This document shows, in pieces, positions 39,386 to 51,000 of a stretch of DNA of 64,000 bases. Source of the stretch: Halomonas alkaliantarctica (GTDB lineage: Bacteria > Pseudomonadota > Gammaproteobacteria > Pseudomonadales > Halomonadaceae). Made by a program: the position numbers and the translations under genes. Position 1 is the first letter of the stretch, and every line of letters starts with the position of its first letter. The DNA lies in contig NZ_CP122961.1 of the NCBI RefSeq assembly GCF_029854215.1, positions 496,001 to 560,000 of the forward strand. The letters run 5' to 3'. The notes below the pieces were generated by a model, which searched no databases, was not told the DNA's origin, and was given only the letters and a program-made list of their open reading frames with translations.

Positions 39386-40744
39386 GTGGGCCTTATACAG
39401 AATATTTTAGCGGTCATTGTGGTTTTAGGCCTGTTAGTGACCTTCCACGAGTTTGGCCATTTTTGGGTGGCCAGGCGCTGCGGAGTCAAAGTTCTGCGTT
39501 TTTCGGTAGGCTTTGGTAAGCCGCTATGGTCACGGGTTGATCGCCACGGCACCGAGTTCGCGATAGCCGCCATTCCGCTGGGTGGCTATGTCAAAATGCT
39601 TGATGAGCGTGAGGCGCCGGTTCCGGAAGAGCAGCTTGACCAAGCGTTTAACCGCAAAACCGTGTGGCAGCGCATTGCGATTGTGGCAGCGGGGCCTATT
39701 GCCAACTTTTTACTGGCGATCGTCGCTTACTGGGCGTTGTTTGTGGCGGGCACCACGGTGGTATCGCCGATGGTAGGCAGCGTTGCGCCTGACTCGCCCG
39801 CCGCCGAAGCCGGTCTTGCCAATGGCGATGAAATTGTCGCTATCCAGGGCGATGAGATGCGCTCCTGGGAAGATGTTAACCTTAAGCTGGTGTCGATCAT
39901 TGGTTTTAGCGGTGAGCTGGATATCGACGCCCGCCCCGAAGGCGCCAGCGACCCACAGCGTTTTGGCTTATCGGTGAACGATTATTTGGTTCGCCAAGAT
40001 CCGCCACAGCCGCTGCAATCGTTGGGCATTACCCCTTGGCAGCCGGAATTTCCCGCGGTCTTAGGTCAAGTGATCAGCGGTGAGGCCGCCGAGCAAGCAG
40101 GACTCGAGGCGGGCGATAGGATAGTAGCGATTAATGGCGAACCAGTGGATGATTGGATGCACTTCGTTAATAGGGTGCGAGGTAGTCCTGGTGAAACGCT
40201 GCAGCTTACCTACGAGCGTGACGGTGAGCAGTCGAACGTCGACTTAACCCCAGGACGTAACCGTTTGGAAACGGGTGTTGAAATTGGTTATATCGGCGCA
40301 GGCGCGCAACAGGTCGAGTGGCCAGAAGCGTTTCAGCGTGAAATTCGTTATGGGCCTATTGAAGCGGTAGGTCAGGCGCTTTCACGCACCGGCGAGATGA
40401 CGCTGCTCACCATCGACGCCATTCGAAAAATGCTGGTAGGGCTTATTTCGCCCTCCAATCTGTCGGGGCCGATCACCATTGCGCAGATCTCGGGTGATTC
40501 AGCCCGTGCTGGAATGGAGGCGTTTATTGGCTTTCTAGCGTATCTTTCTATCAGTCTTGGGGTGCTTAACTTACTGCCTATCCCCGTGCTCGATGGCGGC
40601 CACTTGCTTTATTATTTTATGGAGGTCGTGCGTGGACGGCCAGTATCTGAAAAAACTCAAGCTGTAGGATTACGCATTGGGCTTGCCATGGTCGGCACCC
40701 TGATGTTGATGGCACTCTATTTTGATCTGATGCGCCTGTGGTAA
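39386..40744 (+). CDS. rseP: Site-2 intramembrane protease RseP
   Basis: Inner-membrane zinc protease that cleaves anti-sigma factor RseA after DegS and clears signal peptides. 452 residues. The zinc motif FHEFGH is in the first helix. Two periplasmic PDZ domains follow, with VGSVAPDSPAAEAGLANGDEIVAI and VISGEAAEQAGLEAGDRIVAI. The C-terminal LLPIPVLDGGHLLYYF carries the third zinc ligand Asp. GTG start after AAGGAG. Sits between dxr and bamA in the standard envelope cluster. Confidence 0.97.
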   Translation: MGLIQNILAVIVVLGLLVTFHEFGHFWVARRCGVKVLRFSVGFGKPLWSRVDRHGTEFAIAAIPLGGYVKMLDEREAPVPEEQLDQAFNRKTVWQRIAIVAAGPIANFLLAIVAYWALFVAGTTVVSPMVGSVAPDSPAAEAGLANGDEIVAIQGDEMRSWEDVNLKLVSIIGFSGELDIDARPEGASDPQRFGLSVNDYLVRQDPPQPLQSLGITPWQPEFPAVLGQVISGEAAEQAGLEAGDRIVAINGEPVDDWMHFVNRVRGSPGETLQLTYERDGEQSNVDLTPGRNRLETGVEIGYIGAGAQQVEWPEAFQREIRYGPIEAVGQALSRTGEMTLLTIDAIRKMLVGLISPSNLSGPITIAQISGDSARAGMEAFIGFLAYLSISLGVLNLLPIPVLDGGHLLYYFMEVVRGRPVSEKTQAVGLRIGLAMVGTLMLMALYFDLMRLW

Positions 40745-40844
40745 TGACGCGTGTAGCGCGCAGGATGCCTTGTCACCTGCCTGCACAAATGTATATGGTG
40801 CTTTTCTGGAATGAACGGCAGACCAACGCGAGCGAATTGACTGC

Positions 40845-43196
40845 ATGAAAATCAAGACCCTTGGAATGGCGGTACTCTTGCTGGCAGGCGCCAGCGGCGC
40901 CCAAGCACAATCCTTTGATGTTTCAGACATTCGAGTGGAAGGACTGCAGCGGGTATCCGCCGCCTCGGTCTTCAATGCATTTCCGGTGAGTGCCAATGAG
41001 CGCGTCAGCGAAGCACAATTAGCTGCTGCTGCCCGTGACTTGTTCGCTACCGGGCTATTTGACGATGTCTCCCTGGCACGCGAAGGCGATGTACTGGTGA
41101 TTCAGGTCGTCGAGCGCCCGACCATTGCGCGGCTAGATATTAGCGGCAACGATCAAATATCTGAAGAAGACCTGCGCGATGGGTTGCGTCAATCGGGGCT
41201 CTCGGAAGGTCAGGTACTGGAGCTCTCCACGCTTGAAGAGATTCAGCGTGAACTGGAAGGCGTCTACCAGTCTCAAGGTCGCTACAGCGCCAGCATCGAT
41301 ACCGAAGTTGAAGAGGTTGATGAGGGCCGGGTTCAGGTCAATATCAATATCAACGAAGGCGAAGTTGCTAAGATTCGTCAAATTAATATCGTTGGTAACG
41401 AAGCCTTTGACGATGAAACGCTGCGCGGCGTGTTTGAGTTAAATGACCGACCAGGACGCTTCTTCGGCTGGTTCTCTAGCGACGAGTATTCCCGTGAAGC
41501 ACTATCCGGTGATATTGAGCGACTGCGTTCATTTTATTTGGACCGTGGCTACGTCAACTTTGATGTGACATCGACTCAGGTGTCGATTGGCCCGGAAAAG
41601 TCCGAAATCTTTATTACTCTCAACGTCGATGAAGGTGCCCAGTATCGGGTTGGCAACATTCGTTTCGTGGGTGATCTACAGATCAGTGAAAATGAAGCCC
41701 GCCAACTGTTGACCGTCGAAGAGGGTGAGATTTTCTCGCGCGACGATGTCAATACGTCGACTGAAGCCTTACGCCAACGTCTTGGTGCCGAGGGCTTCGC
41801 TTTTGCTGATATTCAGGGCATCCCTGAAGTGTCAGACGATGGTGAAACGGTCGATCTTGTTATCGCTGTTGAACCCGGTGAGCGCGCCTATGTACGCCGT
41901 ATCGAGTTCTTCGGTAATACCACTACCCAGGATGAAGTGCTGCGGCGTGAAATGACCCAGCTAGAGGGCGCACCCGCTTCCACCGAAGCCATTACACAGT
42001 CCCGCCAGCGCCTTGAGCGCTTGGGCTTCTTTAGCCAAGTCGAAGTTGACACCCAGCCTGTTCCCGGTGAACCAGACTTACTCGACGTTACCTATACCGT
42101 CGAAGAACAGCCCTCTGGCTCGGTTTCCGCAAGTGTCGGTTTTTCCCAGAGCGCCGGGGTTATTTACGGCGTCGGCCTGTCGCAAAACAACTTCCTGGGC
42201 ACGGGTAACCGGGTCAACGTGGGCGCACAGCGCAGCGACACTTTTACCAGCGTGAACTTTGGTTTCACCGACCCCTACTGGACACTGGATGGCATTTCTC
42301 GCGGCTATAATCTGTTCTACCGTGAAACAGACTATGCCGATTCGGATATCTCGACGTACTCAACAGATGCCTACGGTGGCGGTATAAACTTCGGTTACCC
42401 CATCAGCGAGCTATCAAGGCTTAACTTCGGTGCAAGTATTGAAGAGTTGTCGGTCAAGACCTACAACGATACGGCCTCGGAAATTCTTCGCTATGTGGAA
42501 GATGAGGGCGAAGATGCGCAAAGCCTGAAGCTGACCGCTAGCTGGACACGCAACAACCTCAACCGCGGTATTATGCCGACCGATGGCAACTACCAGCGCC
42601 TGTCGCTGGAAACCGGCGTGCCCGGCAGCGATGCTGAGTACTACAAACTGCGTGCGCGGGCTCAACAGCTTTTCCCGATTAACGACGATGAGTCGTGGGC
42701 GTTCAAATTTACCGGCAACGTCGGCTATGCAGATACCCTGGGTGGCAACGATCCCTTCCCCTTCTATGAAAACTTCTACGCTGGCGGTCTTGGCTCGGTG
42801 CGCGGTTATACCTCCAATACGCTGGGCCAGCGCACTACGCCAGCAAATGAAGGCGACCGTGACCGCACCCTAGGCGGTAACGTTTCTATTGAAGGCAGTG
42901 CCGAGATTATCTTCCCACTACCCTTTGTTGAAGATCAACGTTCCCTGCAAACATCACTGTTCCTGGATGGGGGTAATACATTCCTGAGCTCTTGCTACGA
43001 TGTGCTCGAGGAAGATGCAGGGCGCCAGCAGTGCAACTCCGGCGTTGATCTGGGCGATTTGCGCTACAGCGCCGGTATCGGCCTTTCTTGGCTGACGCCG
43101 GTAGGCCCGCTGACCTTTAGCGTTGCCGAACCCTTGAACGATGAGAGCGGGGACGATACCCAGTTCTTCCAGTTCTCACTCGGCCAATCGTTCTAG
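40845..43196 (+). CDS. bamA: Outer membrane protein assembly factor BamA
   Basis: Omp85 protein that inserts beta-barrels into the outer membrane. 783 residues. A signal peptide ends at about residue 21 (GASGAQA). Five POTRA domains span about 22-420, starting FDVSDIRVEGLQRVSAASVF. The C-terminal 16-strand barrel includes GLGSVRGYTSNTLG (the VRGF/Y motif of strand lid loop L6) and ends in the terminal Phe signal FQFSLGQSF. Barrel loops are acidic, as expected in a halophile. Confidence 0.97.
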   Translation: MKIKTLGMAVLLLAGASGAQAQSFDVSDIRVEGLQRVSAASVFNAFPVSANERVSEAQLAAAARDLFATGLFDDVSLAREGDVLVIQVVERPTIARLDISGNDQISEEDLRDGLRQSGLSEGQVLELSTLEEIQRELEGVYQSQGRYSASIDTEVEEVDEGRVQVNININEGEVAKIRQINIVGNEAFDDETLRGVFELNDRPGRFFGWFSSDEYSREALSGDIERLRSFYLDRGYVNFDVTSTQVSIGPEKSEIFITLNVDEGAQYRVGNIRFVGDLQISENEARQLLTVEEGEIFSRDDVNTSTEALRQRLGAEGFAFADIQGIPEVSDDGETVDLVIAVEPGERAYVRRIEFFGNTTTQDEVLRREMTQLEGAPASTEAITQSRQRLERLGFFSQVEVDTQPVPGEPDLLDVTYTVEEQPSGSVSASVGFSQSAGVIYGVGLSQNNFLGTGNRVNVGAQRSDTFTSVNFGFTDPYWTLDGISRGYNLFYRETDYADSDISTYSTDAYGGGINFGYPISELSRLNFGASIEELSVKTYNDTASEILRYVEDEGEDAQSLKLTASWTRNNLNRGIMPTDGNYQRLSLETGVPGSDAEYYKLRARAQQLFPINDDESWAFKFTGNVGYADTLGGNDPFPFYENFYAGGLGSVRGYTSNTLGQRTTPANEGDRDRTLGGNVSIEGSAEIIFPLPFVEDQRSLQTSLFLDGGNTFLSSCYDVLEEDAGRQQCNSGVDLGDLRYSAGIGLSWLTPVGPLTFSVAEPLNDESGDDTQFFQFSLGQSF

Positions 43197-43254
43197 TTTT
43201 GCTAGACCGCGTGCCATGGTGGCGCGCGCTAGCGTAATTTAAGGAGGTAACAAT

Positions 43255-43755
43255 ATGCGTAGACTAACAGCGATGCTATGCCTGTTGGGCGCGATGATTT
43301 TGCCTGCTCACGCCGCAGAAGTAGCGGTGTTGGACTGGCGAGCAGCACTGATGAATACCCAGTCTGCACAGGCGTCAATGAGCAGCCTGGAAGGTGAAGT
43401 TGGCAATCAGCAGCGTGAAGCGCAGAGCCTTGGCAATGAGTTGCAGCAGCTTCAGCAGCGTTTGCAGAATGAAGGCGAAACGATGGCTCAGTCCCAGCGG
43501 GAGTCGCTGATTAGCGAGCTTCAGCAGAAAGGCAGCCGTTTTGAGCAGCTTCGCCAGGAAGTGTTGCAGGCACAGCAGCGTTCCGAACAGCAATTTTTAG
43601 AAGGCGCCGAGCCGAAACTTGAGCAAGCTGTTGAGGAAGTGCTGGAACGCCACGGTATTGATGTGCTGGTCGAGCCTCAGGGCGTACTGCACTCCGGGGT
43701 TGATCTGCCCAATGTGACCGATGAAGTCACACAGATTTTTGATTCCTTGAACTAA
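43255..43755 (+). CDS. skp: Periplasmic chaperone Skp/OmpH
   Basis: 166 residues. The signal peptide ends at about 20 (ILPAHA). EVAVLDWRAALMNTQSAQASM is the N-terminal body, followed by long Gln/Glu-rich coiled coil arms (about residues 45-120), then VLERHGIDVLVEPQGVLHS returning to the body. Trimeric jellyfish chaperone carrying unfolded outer-membrane proteins to BamA. AAGGAGG precedes the ATG. Confidence 0.93.
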   Translation: MRRLTAMLCLLGAMILPAHAAEVAVLDWRAALMNTQSAQASMSSLEGEVGNQQREAQSLGNELQQLQQRLQNEGETMAQSQRESLISELQQKGSRFEQLRQEVLQAQQRSEQQFLEGAEPKLEQAVEEVLERHGIDVLVEPQGVLHSGVDLPNVTDEVTQIFDSLN

Positions 43756-43768
43756 ATTTAAACGATGA

Positions 43769-43791
43769 TTGGTGTGGCCAAGCCACACCAA
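43769..43791 (+). other. Hairpin between skp and lpxD
   Basis: TTGGTGTGGC, CAA, GCCACACCAA: ten perfect pairs directly between two operon genes and without a T run. Probably modulates mRNA stability or partial termination. Confidence 0.55.
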
Positions 43792-43808
43792 AGCTTCCCT
43801 GGGCTCCT

Positions 43809-44843
43809 ATGACGCACGCTTCTCATCAGCTTACTCTCGCAGACATTGCGCGCCAATTGGGCATTACCGTTAGCGGCAATGCCCAGCAGCCGATACGTGG
43901 TTTGGCAACGTTAAAAGAAGCGCAGCCGGATCAAGTCGCTTTCCTGGCCAATCGTGCCTATCTGAAAGATTTGGCGACGACTAAGGCGGCAGCAGTATTG
44001 CTGCACCCTGAACATGGCAAGCACTGCCCGGTACCTCGTCTGGAAATCGACAACCCTTACCTGGGCTACGCCAAGCTATCGCAGTTGTTTGACCCGCTGC
44101 CCGCCCGCGACGTCGTCGGTATTCACCCTACGGCGGTAGTGGCGGAAGGCGTGAAGCTAGGCGCCGATGTTTGCATTCAAGCTCACGCGGTGATTGAGTC
44201 TGGCGTGGTGCTGGGTGACCGCGTAGTGATAGGGGCGGGCAGCATGGTGGGGGCCGACAGCATTATCGGTGAAGCAACGCGGCTGCATGCCAATGTCACC
44301 GTGTGCCATGGTGTGGTGGTAGGTAAGCGAGTCATTCTGCAGAGCGGCTGTGTTATCGGCGGTGACGGTTTTGGCTTCGCCCACGACGGTGCTGGCTGGC
44401 ATAAAATTGCCCAGTTGGGGGGCGTTGTGCTGGGCGACGACGTTGAGGTGGGCAGTTGCTCCAGCATTGATCGAGGCGCGCTGGGTGATACGGTGATTGG
44501 CGATGACGTCAAAATTGATAGTCAGGTACAAATTGCCCATAACGTCATTATTGGCGACCACAGCGCCTTAGCGGGCTGTGTGGGTATTGCTGGGTCTACC
44601 AAGGTGGGTAAGCATTGCATGCTGGGTGGCGGCGTTGGTTTATCCGGCCATCTAACCATCTGCGATGGCGTCCAGGTGACGGGAATGAGTTTAGTGACTA
44701 ACTCAATTCATGAGCCAGGAGTCTACTCCTCCGGTACCGGCGCCATGGCTAATGCCCAGTGGCGTAAAAACGCAGTGCGTTTTAAACAGCTTGATGACAT
44801 TGCTAAGCGTCTGGCGAGATTGGAAAAAAAGCAGCGTGATTAG
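43809..44843 (+). CDS. lpxD: UDP-3-O-acyl-glucosamine N-acyltransferase
   Basis: Third step of lipid A synthesis: adds an N-linked hydroxyacyl chain from ACP. 344 residues. An N-terminal uridine-binding domain (LADIARQLGITVSGNAQQPIRGLATLKEA) is followed by the hexapeptide left-handed beta-helix, with catalytic His in IGGDGFGFAHDGAGWHKIAQLG. A C-terminal helix (KQLDDIAKRLARLEKKQ) follows. Confidence 0.97.
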   Translation: MTHASHQLTLADIARQLGITVSGNAQQPIRGLATLKEAQPDQVAFLANRAYLKDLATTKAAAVLLHPEHGKHCPVPRLEIDNPYLGYAKLSQLFDPLPARDVVGIHPTAVVAEGVKLGADVCIQAHAVIESGVVLGDRVVIGAGSMVGADSIIGEATRLHANVTVCHGVVVGKRVILQSGCVIGGDGFGFAHDGAGWHKIAQLGGVVLGDDVEVGSCSSIDRGALGDTVIGDDVKIDSQVQIAHNVIIGDHSALAGCVGIAGSTKVGKHCMLGGGVGLSGHLTICDGVQVTGMSLVTNSIHEPGVYSSGTGAMANAQWRKNAVRFKQLDDIAKRLARLEKKQRD

Positions 44844-44875
44844 TAGTAGCTGATTGAATTTTACCTGCTGCGGTT

Positions 44876-44903
44876 TTGTGGCTAGATGGCAGCGGGGTAT
44901 AAT
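44876..44903 (+). promoter_or_regulatory. Candidate internal promoter before fabZ
   Basis: Exact TATAAT at 44898-44903 with a weak TTGTGG 16 bases upstream, 90 bases before fabZ, in the largest gap (149 bases) of the lipid A cluster. Confidence 0.4.
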
Positions 44904-44992
44904 CTCTGTCTTTTAATCAGCGGACGTGCTGGTATTCGCCTGACTCTCTTCAGGAGTACATCAGGTTTTTTGTTATTTTAGAGGTCGCTACG

Positions 44993-45436
44993 ATGGTTAT
45001 GGATATCAATGAAATTCGCGAGTACTTGCCCCACCGCTACCCTTTTTTGTTGGTGGATCGAGTAACGCAACTAGCCATCGGTGAATCCATCGTTGCGTAT
45101 AAGAATGTCAGCATTAATGAGCCGTTTTTCAACGGCCATTTCCCCCATCACCCGATTATGCCGGGCGTGCTGGTGATCGAAGCACTGGCCCAAGTATGCG
45201 GCATTCTCGGCTTTAAAACGGTTAATAAACTACCTGCCGATGGCTATGTCTACTATTTGGTCGGCAGTGACAAAGTGCGCTTTAAGCGCCCGGTATTGCC
45301 GGGTGACCAGCTCACCTTAGAGGCCGATGTGATTAAAGGTAAACGCGGTATTTGGAAATTTGCATGCCGTGCCAAGGTTGACGGTGAGCTGGCCTGCGAA
45401 GCGGAAATTATTTGTGCCGAGAGGAAGGTGGCTTGA
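44993..45436 (+). CDS. fabZ: 3-hydroxyacyl-ACP dehydratase
   Basis: Dehydrates 3-hydroxyacyl-ACP in fatty acid elongation; competes with LpxA for hydroxyacyl-ACP. 147 residues, hot-dog fold. [14 protein letters not shown], then the active site [23 protein letters not shown] with catalytic His and Glu. Stop overlaps the lpxA start. Confidence 0.97.
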   Translation: MVMDINEIREYLPHRYPFLLVDRVTQLAIGESIVAYKNVSINEPFFNGHFPHHPIMPGVLVIEALAQVCGILGFKTVNKLPADGYVYYLVGSDKVRFKRPVLPGDQLTLEADVIKGKRGIWKFACRAKVDGELACEAEIICAERKVA

Positions 45437-46200
45437 TACATCCTACTGCACTGGTCGACCCGACGGCGCGCCTTGCCGACGACGTTGAGGTAGGCCCTTT
45501 TAGTATCATCGGCCCCGACGTCGCAATAGGCGCGGGCTCGGTGATTGGCCCCCATGTGGTGGTTAAAGGCCCTACTACGCTGGGTGAGCGCACGCGTATC
45601 TTTCAGTTTGCCTCGGTAGGTGAAGACTGTCAGGACAAAAAATACGCTGGCGAGCCCACGCGGTTAGTCATGGGTGACGATAACGTGATCCGCGAAGGCG
45701 CCACGATTCACCGTGGCACCGTGCAGGATCGCAGTGAAACCACCATTGGTTCGCGCAACCTGTTGATGGCCTACGTCCATGTCGGCCATGACTGCGTGAT
45801 CGGTAATGACTGCATTTTGGCCAATCAGGTAACCCTGGCGGGGCATGTCACCGTTGGCAATCATGTCATTCTGGGTGGTTTGGCGGCAGTGCACCAGTTC
45901 TGCCATTTTGGCGATCACGCCATGGCCGGTGGCGGCTCGATTATTACCAAAGACACGCCCGCCTACATCATGATTAATGGCAACCCTGCCGAAGCACGTG
46001 GCCTTAACCTGGTGGGCTTAAAGCGCCGTGGCTTTAGCCGCGAAGCGATTAATGCCTTAACCGCCGCTTATAAAATGGTCTATCGCCAAGGGCTGACCAC
46101 TGAGCAGGCGCTTACCGAAATGCGTAGCCGCTTTGAGCTACCCGAAGTCGAGCATTTTGCTGCCTCCATTGAGCGTTCGACTCGCGGCATTACCCGTTAA
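45433..46200 (+). CDS. lpxA: UDP-N-acetylglucosamine acyltransferase
   Basis: First step of lipid A synthesis. 255 residues from a TTG start that overlaps the fabZ stop (TTGA), with AGGAAGG upstream; an in-frame ATG 21 bases earlier lacks family similarity at its N-terminus. Hexapeptide beta-helix begins [12 protein letters not shown]. Catalytic His is in [21 protein letters not shown] [31 protein letters not shown] and [20 protein letters not shown] are diagnostic. Confidence 0.95.
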   Translation: MIHPTALVDPTARLADDVEVGPFSIIGPDVAIGAGSVIGPHVVVKGPTTLGERTRIFQFASVGEDCQDKKYAGEPTRLVMGDDNVIREGATIHRGTVQDRSETTIGSRNLLMAYVHVGHDCVIGNDCILANQVTLAGHVTVGNHVILGGLAAVHQFCHFGDHAMAGGGSIITKDTPAYIMINGNPAEARGLNLVGLKRRGFSREAINALTAAYKMVYRQGLTTEQALTEMRSRFELPEVEHFAASIERSTRGITR

Positions 46201-46217
46201 CCGATGCTAATCATTTT

Positions 46218-47390
46218 ATGACCCTGCAACGCGTCTACCTCGTGGCCGGAGAACTTTCCGGCGATATTCTTGGCGCTGGGCTGATGCGTGAACTGAAAGC
46301 ACGTCATCCCGATGTTGAGTTTCGTGGTATTGGCGGGCCGCGCATGCAGGCGGAAGGCATGGAGAGCCGCTTTCCTTTAGAGACCCTCGCGGTGATGGGG
46401 CTGGTTGAGGTGCTTAAGCACCTCCCCGAACTAATCCGTGTACGGCGCACCCTAAAAGCCGAAGCGTTGGCCTGGCAGCCGGATATTATGCTTGGCATCG
46501 ATGCGCCTGATTTCAATTTAGGCCTGGAGCGCCAGCTGCGCGAAGCGGGCATGACCACCGCCCATTACGTCAGCCCTTCCGTATGGGCGTGGCGCCAGGG
46601 GCGGGTAAAAGGCATCGCTAAGTCGGTAGATGGCATGCTGACACTACTCCCTTTTGAAGCCGCCTTTTATCGTGAACACCGTGTCCCCGTCGCCTTTGTG
46701 GGACACCCGCTGGCAGATGAAATGCCACTGGAAAATGACCGCGCTGCCTCCCGCCTGGCTCTGGAGCTGGCGCCTGATAACCAAGTGTTGGCGCTGCTGC
46801 CAGGCTCCCGAGCCAATGAAATTCGGTTTTTGGGCGACACTTTTCTTGCCGCCGCCGAACAGCTCTGCCAGCGTCACCCCGCGCTAAGCGTAGTGATTCC
46901 AGCGGCCACATCTGATCGGCGCCGGGAAATCAGCGCAGTGATGGCCAGTTACCCGCTGCTTGCCGAGCGTACTACGCTGCTGGATGGTCAGGCCCGCGAA
47001 GCGATGGTGGCTAGCGATGTTGTATTGCTGGCCTCGGGCACCGCCGCGCTGGAAGCCATGCTATGTCACCGCACCATGCTAGTGGCCTATAAGATGGCAC
47101 CGGTCACCCACTGGCTGGCTAAGCGGTTGGTAAAAACCCAATGGGTCTCACTGCCCAACCTGATTGCTCAAGAGACGCTGGTGCCTGAACTCATTCAAGA
47201 CGCCGCCTCCCCGACGGCGATTGCCGATCAACTCAGTGCCATGCTGGCGGATGACGATAGCCGCCATGCCTTGGAAGCGCGCTTTGCCGAGATGCATGCT
47301 ACGCTCCAGCGCAACGCCAGCCGTCGCGCTGCCGAGGCCATTAGTCTATTGGCTGCGCGACTGCCGCTGGAGGCTGTTGATGGCGATTGA
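46218..47390 (+). CDS. lpxB: Lipid A disaccharide synthase
   Basis: GT19 glycosyltransferase joining UDP-diacylglucosamine and lipid X. 390 residues. [60 protein letters not shown] and [10 protein letters not shown] are family motifs. Overlaps rnhB by 11 bases. Confidence 0.97.
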   Translation: MTLQRVYLVAGELSGDILGAGLMRELKARHPDVEFRGIGGPRMQAEGMESRFPLETLAVMGLVEVLKHLPELIRVRRTLKAEALAWQPDIMLGIDAPDFNLGLERQLREAGMTTAHYVSPSVWAWRQGRVKGIAKSVDGMLTLLPFEAAFYREHRVPVAFVGHPLADEMPLENDRAASRLALELAPDNQVLALLPGSRANEIRFLGDTFLAAAEQLCQRHPALSVVIPAATSDRRREISAVMASYPLLAERTTLLDGQAREAMVASDVVLLASGTAALEAMLCHRTMLVAYKMAPVTHWLAKRLVKTQWVSLPNLIAQETLVPELIQDAASPTAIADQLSAMLADDDSRHALEARFAEMHATLQRNASRRAAEAISLLAARLPLEAVDGD

Positions 47391-48012
47391 GCACTGGTTG
47401 ATAGAGCATAACGATTTTCCACCATTAGACATTGCCTACCGTGGTGAGCGGCTGGCAGGAGTCGATGAAGTAGGCCGCGGGCCGCTGATCGGCAGTGTGG
47501 TAGCCGCTGCGGTGATTCTTGATCCCACTAAGCCGATTGACGGTCTTACCGATTCTAAAAAGTTAACGGCGCGCAAACGTGAAGCGCTGGATAGTCAGAT
47601 ACGCGAGAGGGCGTTAGCCTTTGCCGTGGCAGAAGCCAGCGCTGCCGAGGTGGATGCGTTGAATATTTACCACGCCACTCACTTGGCCATGCGTCGAGCT
47701 ATTGATGCACTAGCACCGGCGGCGGAATATCTACTGGTTGATGGCAATAAATTACCTGGGCATCTGCTGCCCGGCCAGGCCGTGGTAAAGGGCGATTCAC
47801 GCCACTGTGCCATCGCCGCAGCGTCGATTTTGGCCAAGGTCGCTCGCGACGCCCAGATGGTCGCCTTGGATGAGTGCTATCCTGAGTATGGTTTTGCGCG
47901 CCATAAAGGCTACCCGACCAAAGAGCATCTGACGGCGCTTGCAGCTCACGGGCCACTTACCGAACATCGTCGTAGCTTCGCGCCAGTGCAGCGTCAGTTG
48001 GCGCTGCTTTAA
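47380..48012 (+). CDS. rnhB: Ribonuclease HII
   Basis: Cleaves RNA in RNA-DNA hybrids and at single ribonucleotides. 210 residues. Active site [12 protein letters not shown] (Asp-Glu), then the Asp in LLVDGN, and the Asp in [38 protein letters not shown] is diagnostic. Start at ATG 47380 inside the lpxB end; longer open frame upstream is not coding. Confidence 0.97.
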   Translation: MAIEHWLIEHNDFPPLDIAYRGERLAGVDEVGRGPLIGSVVAAAVILDPTKPIDGLTDSKKLTARKREALDSQIRERALAFAVAEASAAEVDALNIYHATHLAMRRAIDALAPAAEYLLVDGNKLPGHLLPGQAVVKGDSRHCAIAAASILAKVARDAQMVALDECYPEYGFARHKGYPTKEHLTALAAHGPLTEHRRSFAPVQRQLALL

Positions 48013-48050
48013 CGAATTTTTTCTTCATCTAGCGTTTTGCTGAGAGTCCC

Positions 48051-51000
48051 ATGACGGTTCCGTTCGTTCATTTACGTTTGCACAGTGAATATTCTCTGGT
48101 CGATGGCTTGGTGAAGCTCAAGTCGCTGGTCAGCACCACGGCTGAACGGGCGATGCCAGCGCTGGCCTTGACCGATGAAACCAATCTGTTCGGCTTGGTG
48201 AAATTTTATAAAGCCGCCCAGGGGGCGGGGTTGAAGCCGATTATTGGCAGCGACTTATGGCTGCAGAATCCCCATGATGAGTCCCACCCTTACCGGCTAA
48301 CGCTGCTGGCGATGAACGACGTTGGCTATCGCAACCTGACCGAGTTGATCTCGAAAGGTTGGACGCATGGTCAACGTCAGGGGCGCGCTATTCTCGATAA
48401 ACAGTGGGTGCTTGAGCAGAGCGAAGGTTTGATTGCGCTCTCTGGTGCGCGTGAGGGTGAGATTGGCCGCCACCTGCTGTCTGATCACGAACAGGATGCG
48501 CGGGTACTGCTCGAAGAGTGGCAGGCGGCATTTCCTGAGCGCTTTTATCTAGAGCTGGTTCGCACCGGCCGCCCGCTGGAAGAGGCCTGCGTTCACGCCA
48601 GCGTCAAGCTGGCCATTGAAACAGGCACCCCAGTGGTGGCGACAAACGACGTGCGCTTTCTTGAGCGCGACGATTATTGGGCTCATGAGACTCGTGTCGC
48701 CATCGGCGAAGGTAAGGCGCTGGACGACCCGCGCCGCGAACGCCGCTATACCGAAGAGCAGTACTTAAAAAGCCCCGACGAGATGGCGGCGCTGTTCTCA
48801 GATATTCCCGAAGCGCTGGAAAACAGCGTGATGATCGCCGAACGCTGCAGCGTGGACGTGCGCCTAGGCGAGATTTTCCTGCCCGAATTCGGCATTCCTG
48901 AAGGCATGACCCAGGATGAATTCTTCCGCAAGGTGTCCCATGACGGCCTAACCGAGCGGTTGGATTTCCTTTTCCCCGCTGAACGCTATCCCCGCGACAG
49001 CGAAGAGTACCGGGCGATCGACCAACGCTACCGCGACCGGTTGGAGTTTGAACTCAACGTTATTATCCAGATGGGCTTCCCTGGCTACTTCCTGATCGTT
49101 ATGGACTTTATCCAGTGGGCCAAAGACAACAGCGTGCCGGTAGGCCCGGGGCGTGGTTCCGGTGCTGGTTCGCTGGTGGCCTACGCGCAAAAGATTACCG
49201 ATCTGGATCCGATCGGCTACGACCTGCTGTTCGAGCGCTTTCTTAACCCCGAGCGTGTCTCCATGCCCGACTTTGACGTCGACTTCTGCATGGAAAAACG
49301 CGACAAGGTGATCGAGTACGTGGCCGAGCGCTACGGGCGCAATGCGGTATCCCAGATTGTGACCTTTGGCACCATGGCCGCCAAGGCCGTAGTGCGTGAT
49401 GTTGCACGCGCTCAGGGTCGCCCCTACTCGCTGGGCGACAAGCTTTCCAAGCTGATCCCCTTTGAAGTGGGCATGACCCTGGCCAAAGCCATTGAGCAGG
49501 AGCCCGCGCTCAAAGAGTTTATCGGCAACGATGAAGAAGCCGAGGAGATCTGGGAGATGGCCCTCAAGCTTGAGGGCACCACCCGGGGTACCGGTAAGCA
49601 CGCCGGGGGCGTGGTCATCGCGCCGACCAAACTGACTGACTTCTCGCCTCTGTTGTGCGACGAAGACGGTTCAGGGCTGGTGGTGCAATTCGATAAAAAC
49701 GATATCGAAGAGGCGGGGCTGGTCAAGTTCGACTTTCTGGGTTTGAGGACGCTGACGATTATCGACTGGGCCCTGGAGATGGTCGATAAGGTGCGTAGCG
49801 TTAATGGCCAGGGGCCGCTCAAAATCGAGAGCATCCCGTTGGACGACGCGCCAACCTTTGAGATGCTCAAGCGCGCTGAAACCACGGCGGTATTCCAGCT
49901 TGAATCTCGCGGCATGAAGGAACTGATCAAGCGCCTGCTGCCCGACTCACTGGACGATATGATCGCCCTGGTGGCATTGTTCCGCCCTGGCCCGCTGCAG
50001 TCAGGGATGGTTGATGACTTTATCAACCGTAAGCACGGCCGAGCCGAAGTTTCTTATCCACACCCGGATTACCAGCACGAACTGTTGAAACCCGTGTTGG
50101 CGCCTACCTACGGCATCATCCTCTACCAAGAGCAGGTCATGCAGATCGCTCAGGTCATGGCAGGCTACAGCCTCGGCCAAGCCGATATGTTGCGCCGGGC
50201 CATGGGTAAGAAAAAGCCTGAAGAGATGGCCAAGCAGCGCGACGGCTTCATGGAGGGGTGTGCCGCCAACGGTATCGATAAAGACCTCGCCGGTAACATC
50301 TTTGACCTAGTAGAGAAATTCGCCGGTTACGGCTTTAACAAGTCGCACTCGGCAGCCTACGCCTTGGTTTCCTACCAAACCGCATGGCTAAAAGCCCACT
50401 ACCCGGGGCCGTTTATGGCTGCGGTGATGTCCACAGAAATGGACAACCTGGATAAAGTAGTGCCGTTGATTGAGGAGTGTCGCAACCTCAAGCTCACTGT
50501 GACTCCCCCCAACGTTAACGTCGGTGGCTATAAATTCACCGTCGATACCGATGCGCGTGTAGTTTATGGCTTGGGCGCGATTCGCGGCGTGGGCGAAGGC
50601 CCGATTGGCGCCATTGTCGAAGCCCGTGGGGCAGATGGCCCCTTCAAAGATATCTTCGATTTCTGTCGCCGTATTGACCCCAAGCGGATGAATAAGCGCA
50701 CCCTGGAGGCGCTGATTCGCTCTGGTGCGCTGGATACCATTGGCCCCAACCGCGCGGTGTTGTTCGCTGCCATGGAAGACGCGCTAAAAGCCGCCGCTCA
50801 GAGCCACGCCAATCAAAATCTGGGTATGCTGGATATGTTCGGCGACGCCTTCGTTGAAGCCGATGACACTGATAGCAACGTTTACGCCGAGTATATCAAC
50901 GCCCGAGAGTGGACAGATCGCGAGCGTCTCTCTGGGGAGAAAGACACCTTAGGGCTTTACCTGACGGGGCACCCGATCGACGAGTACGAGCGCGAATTAA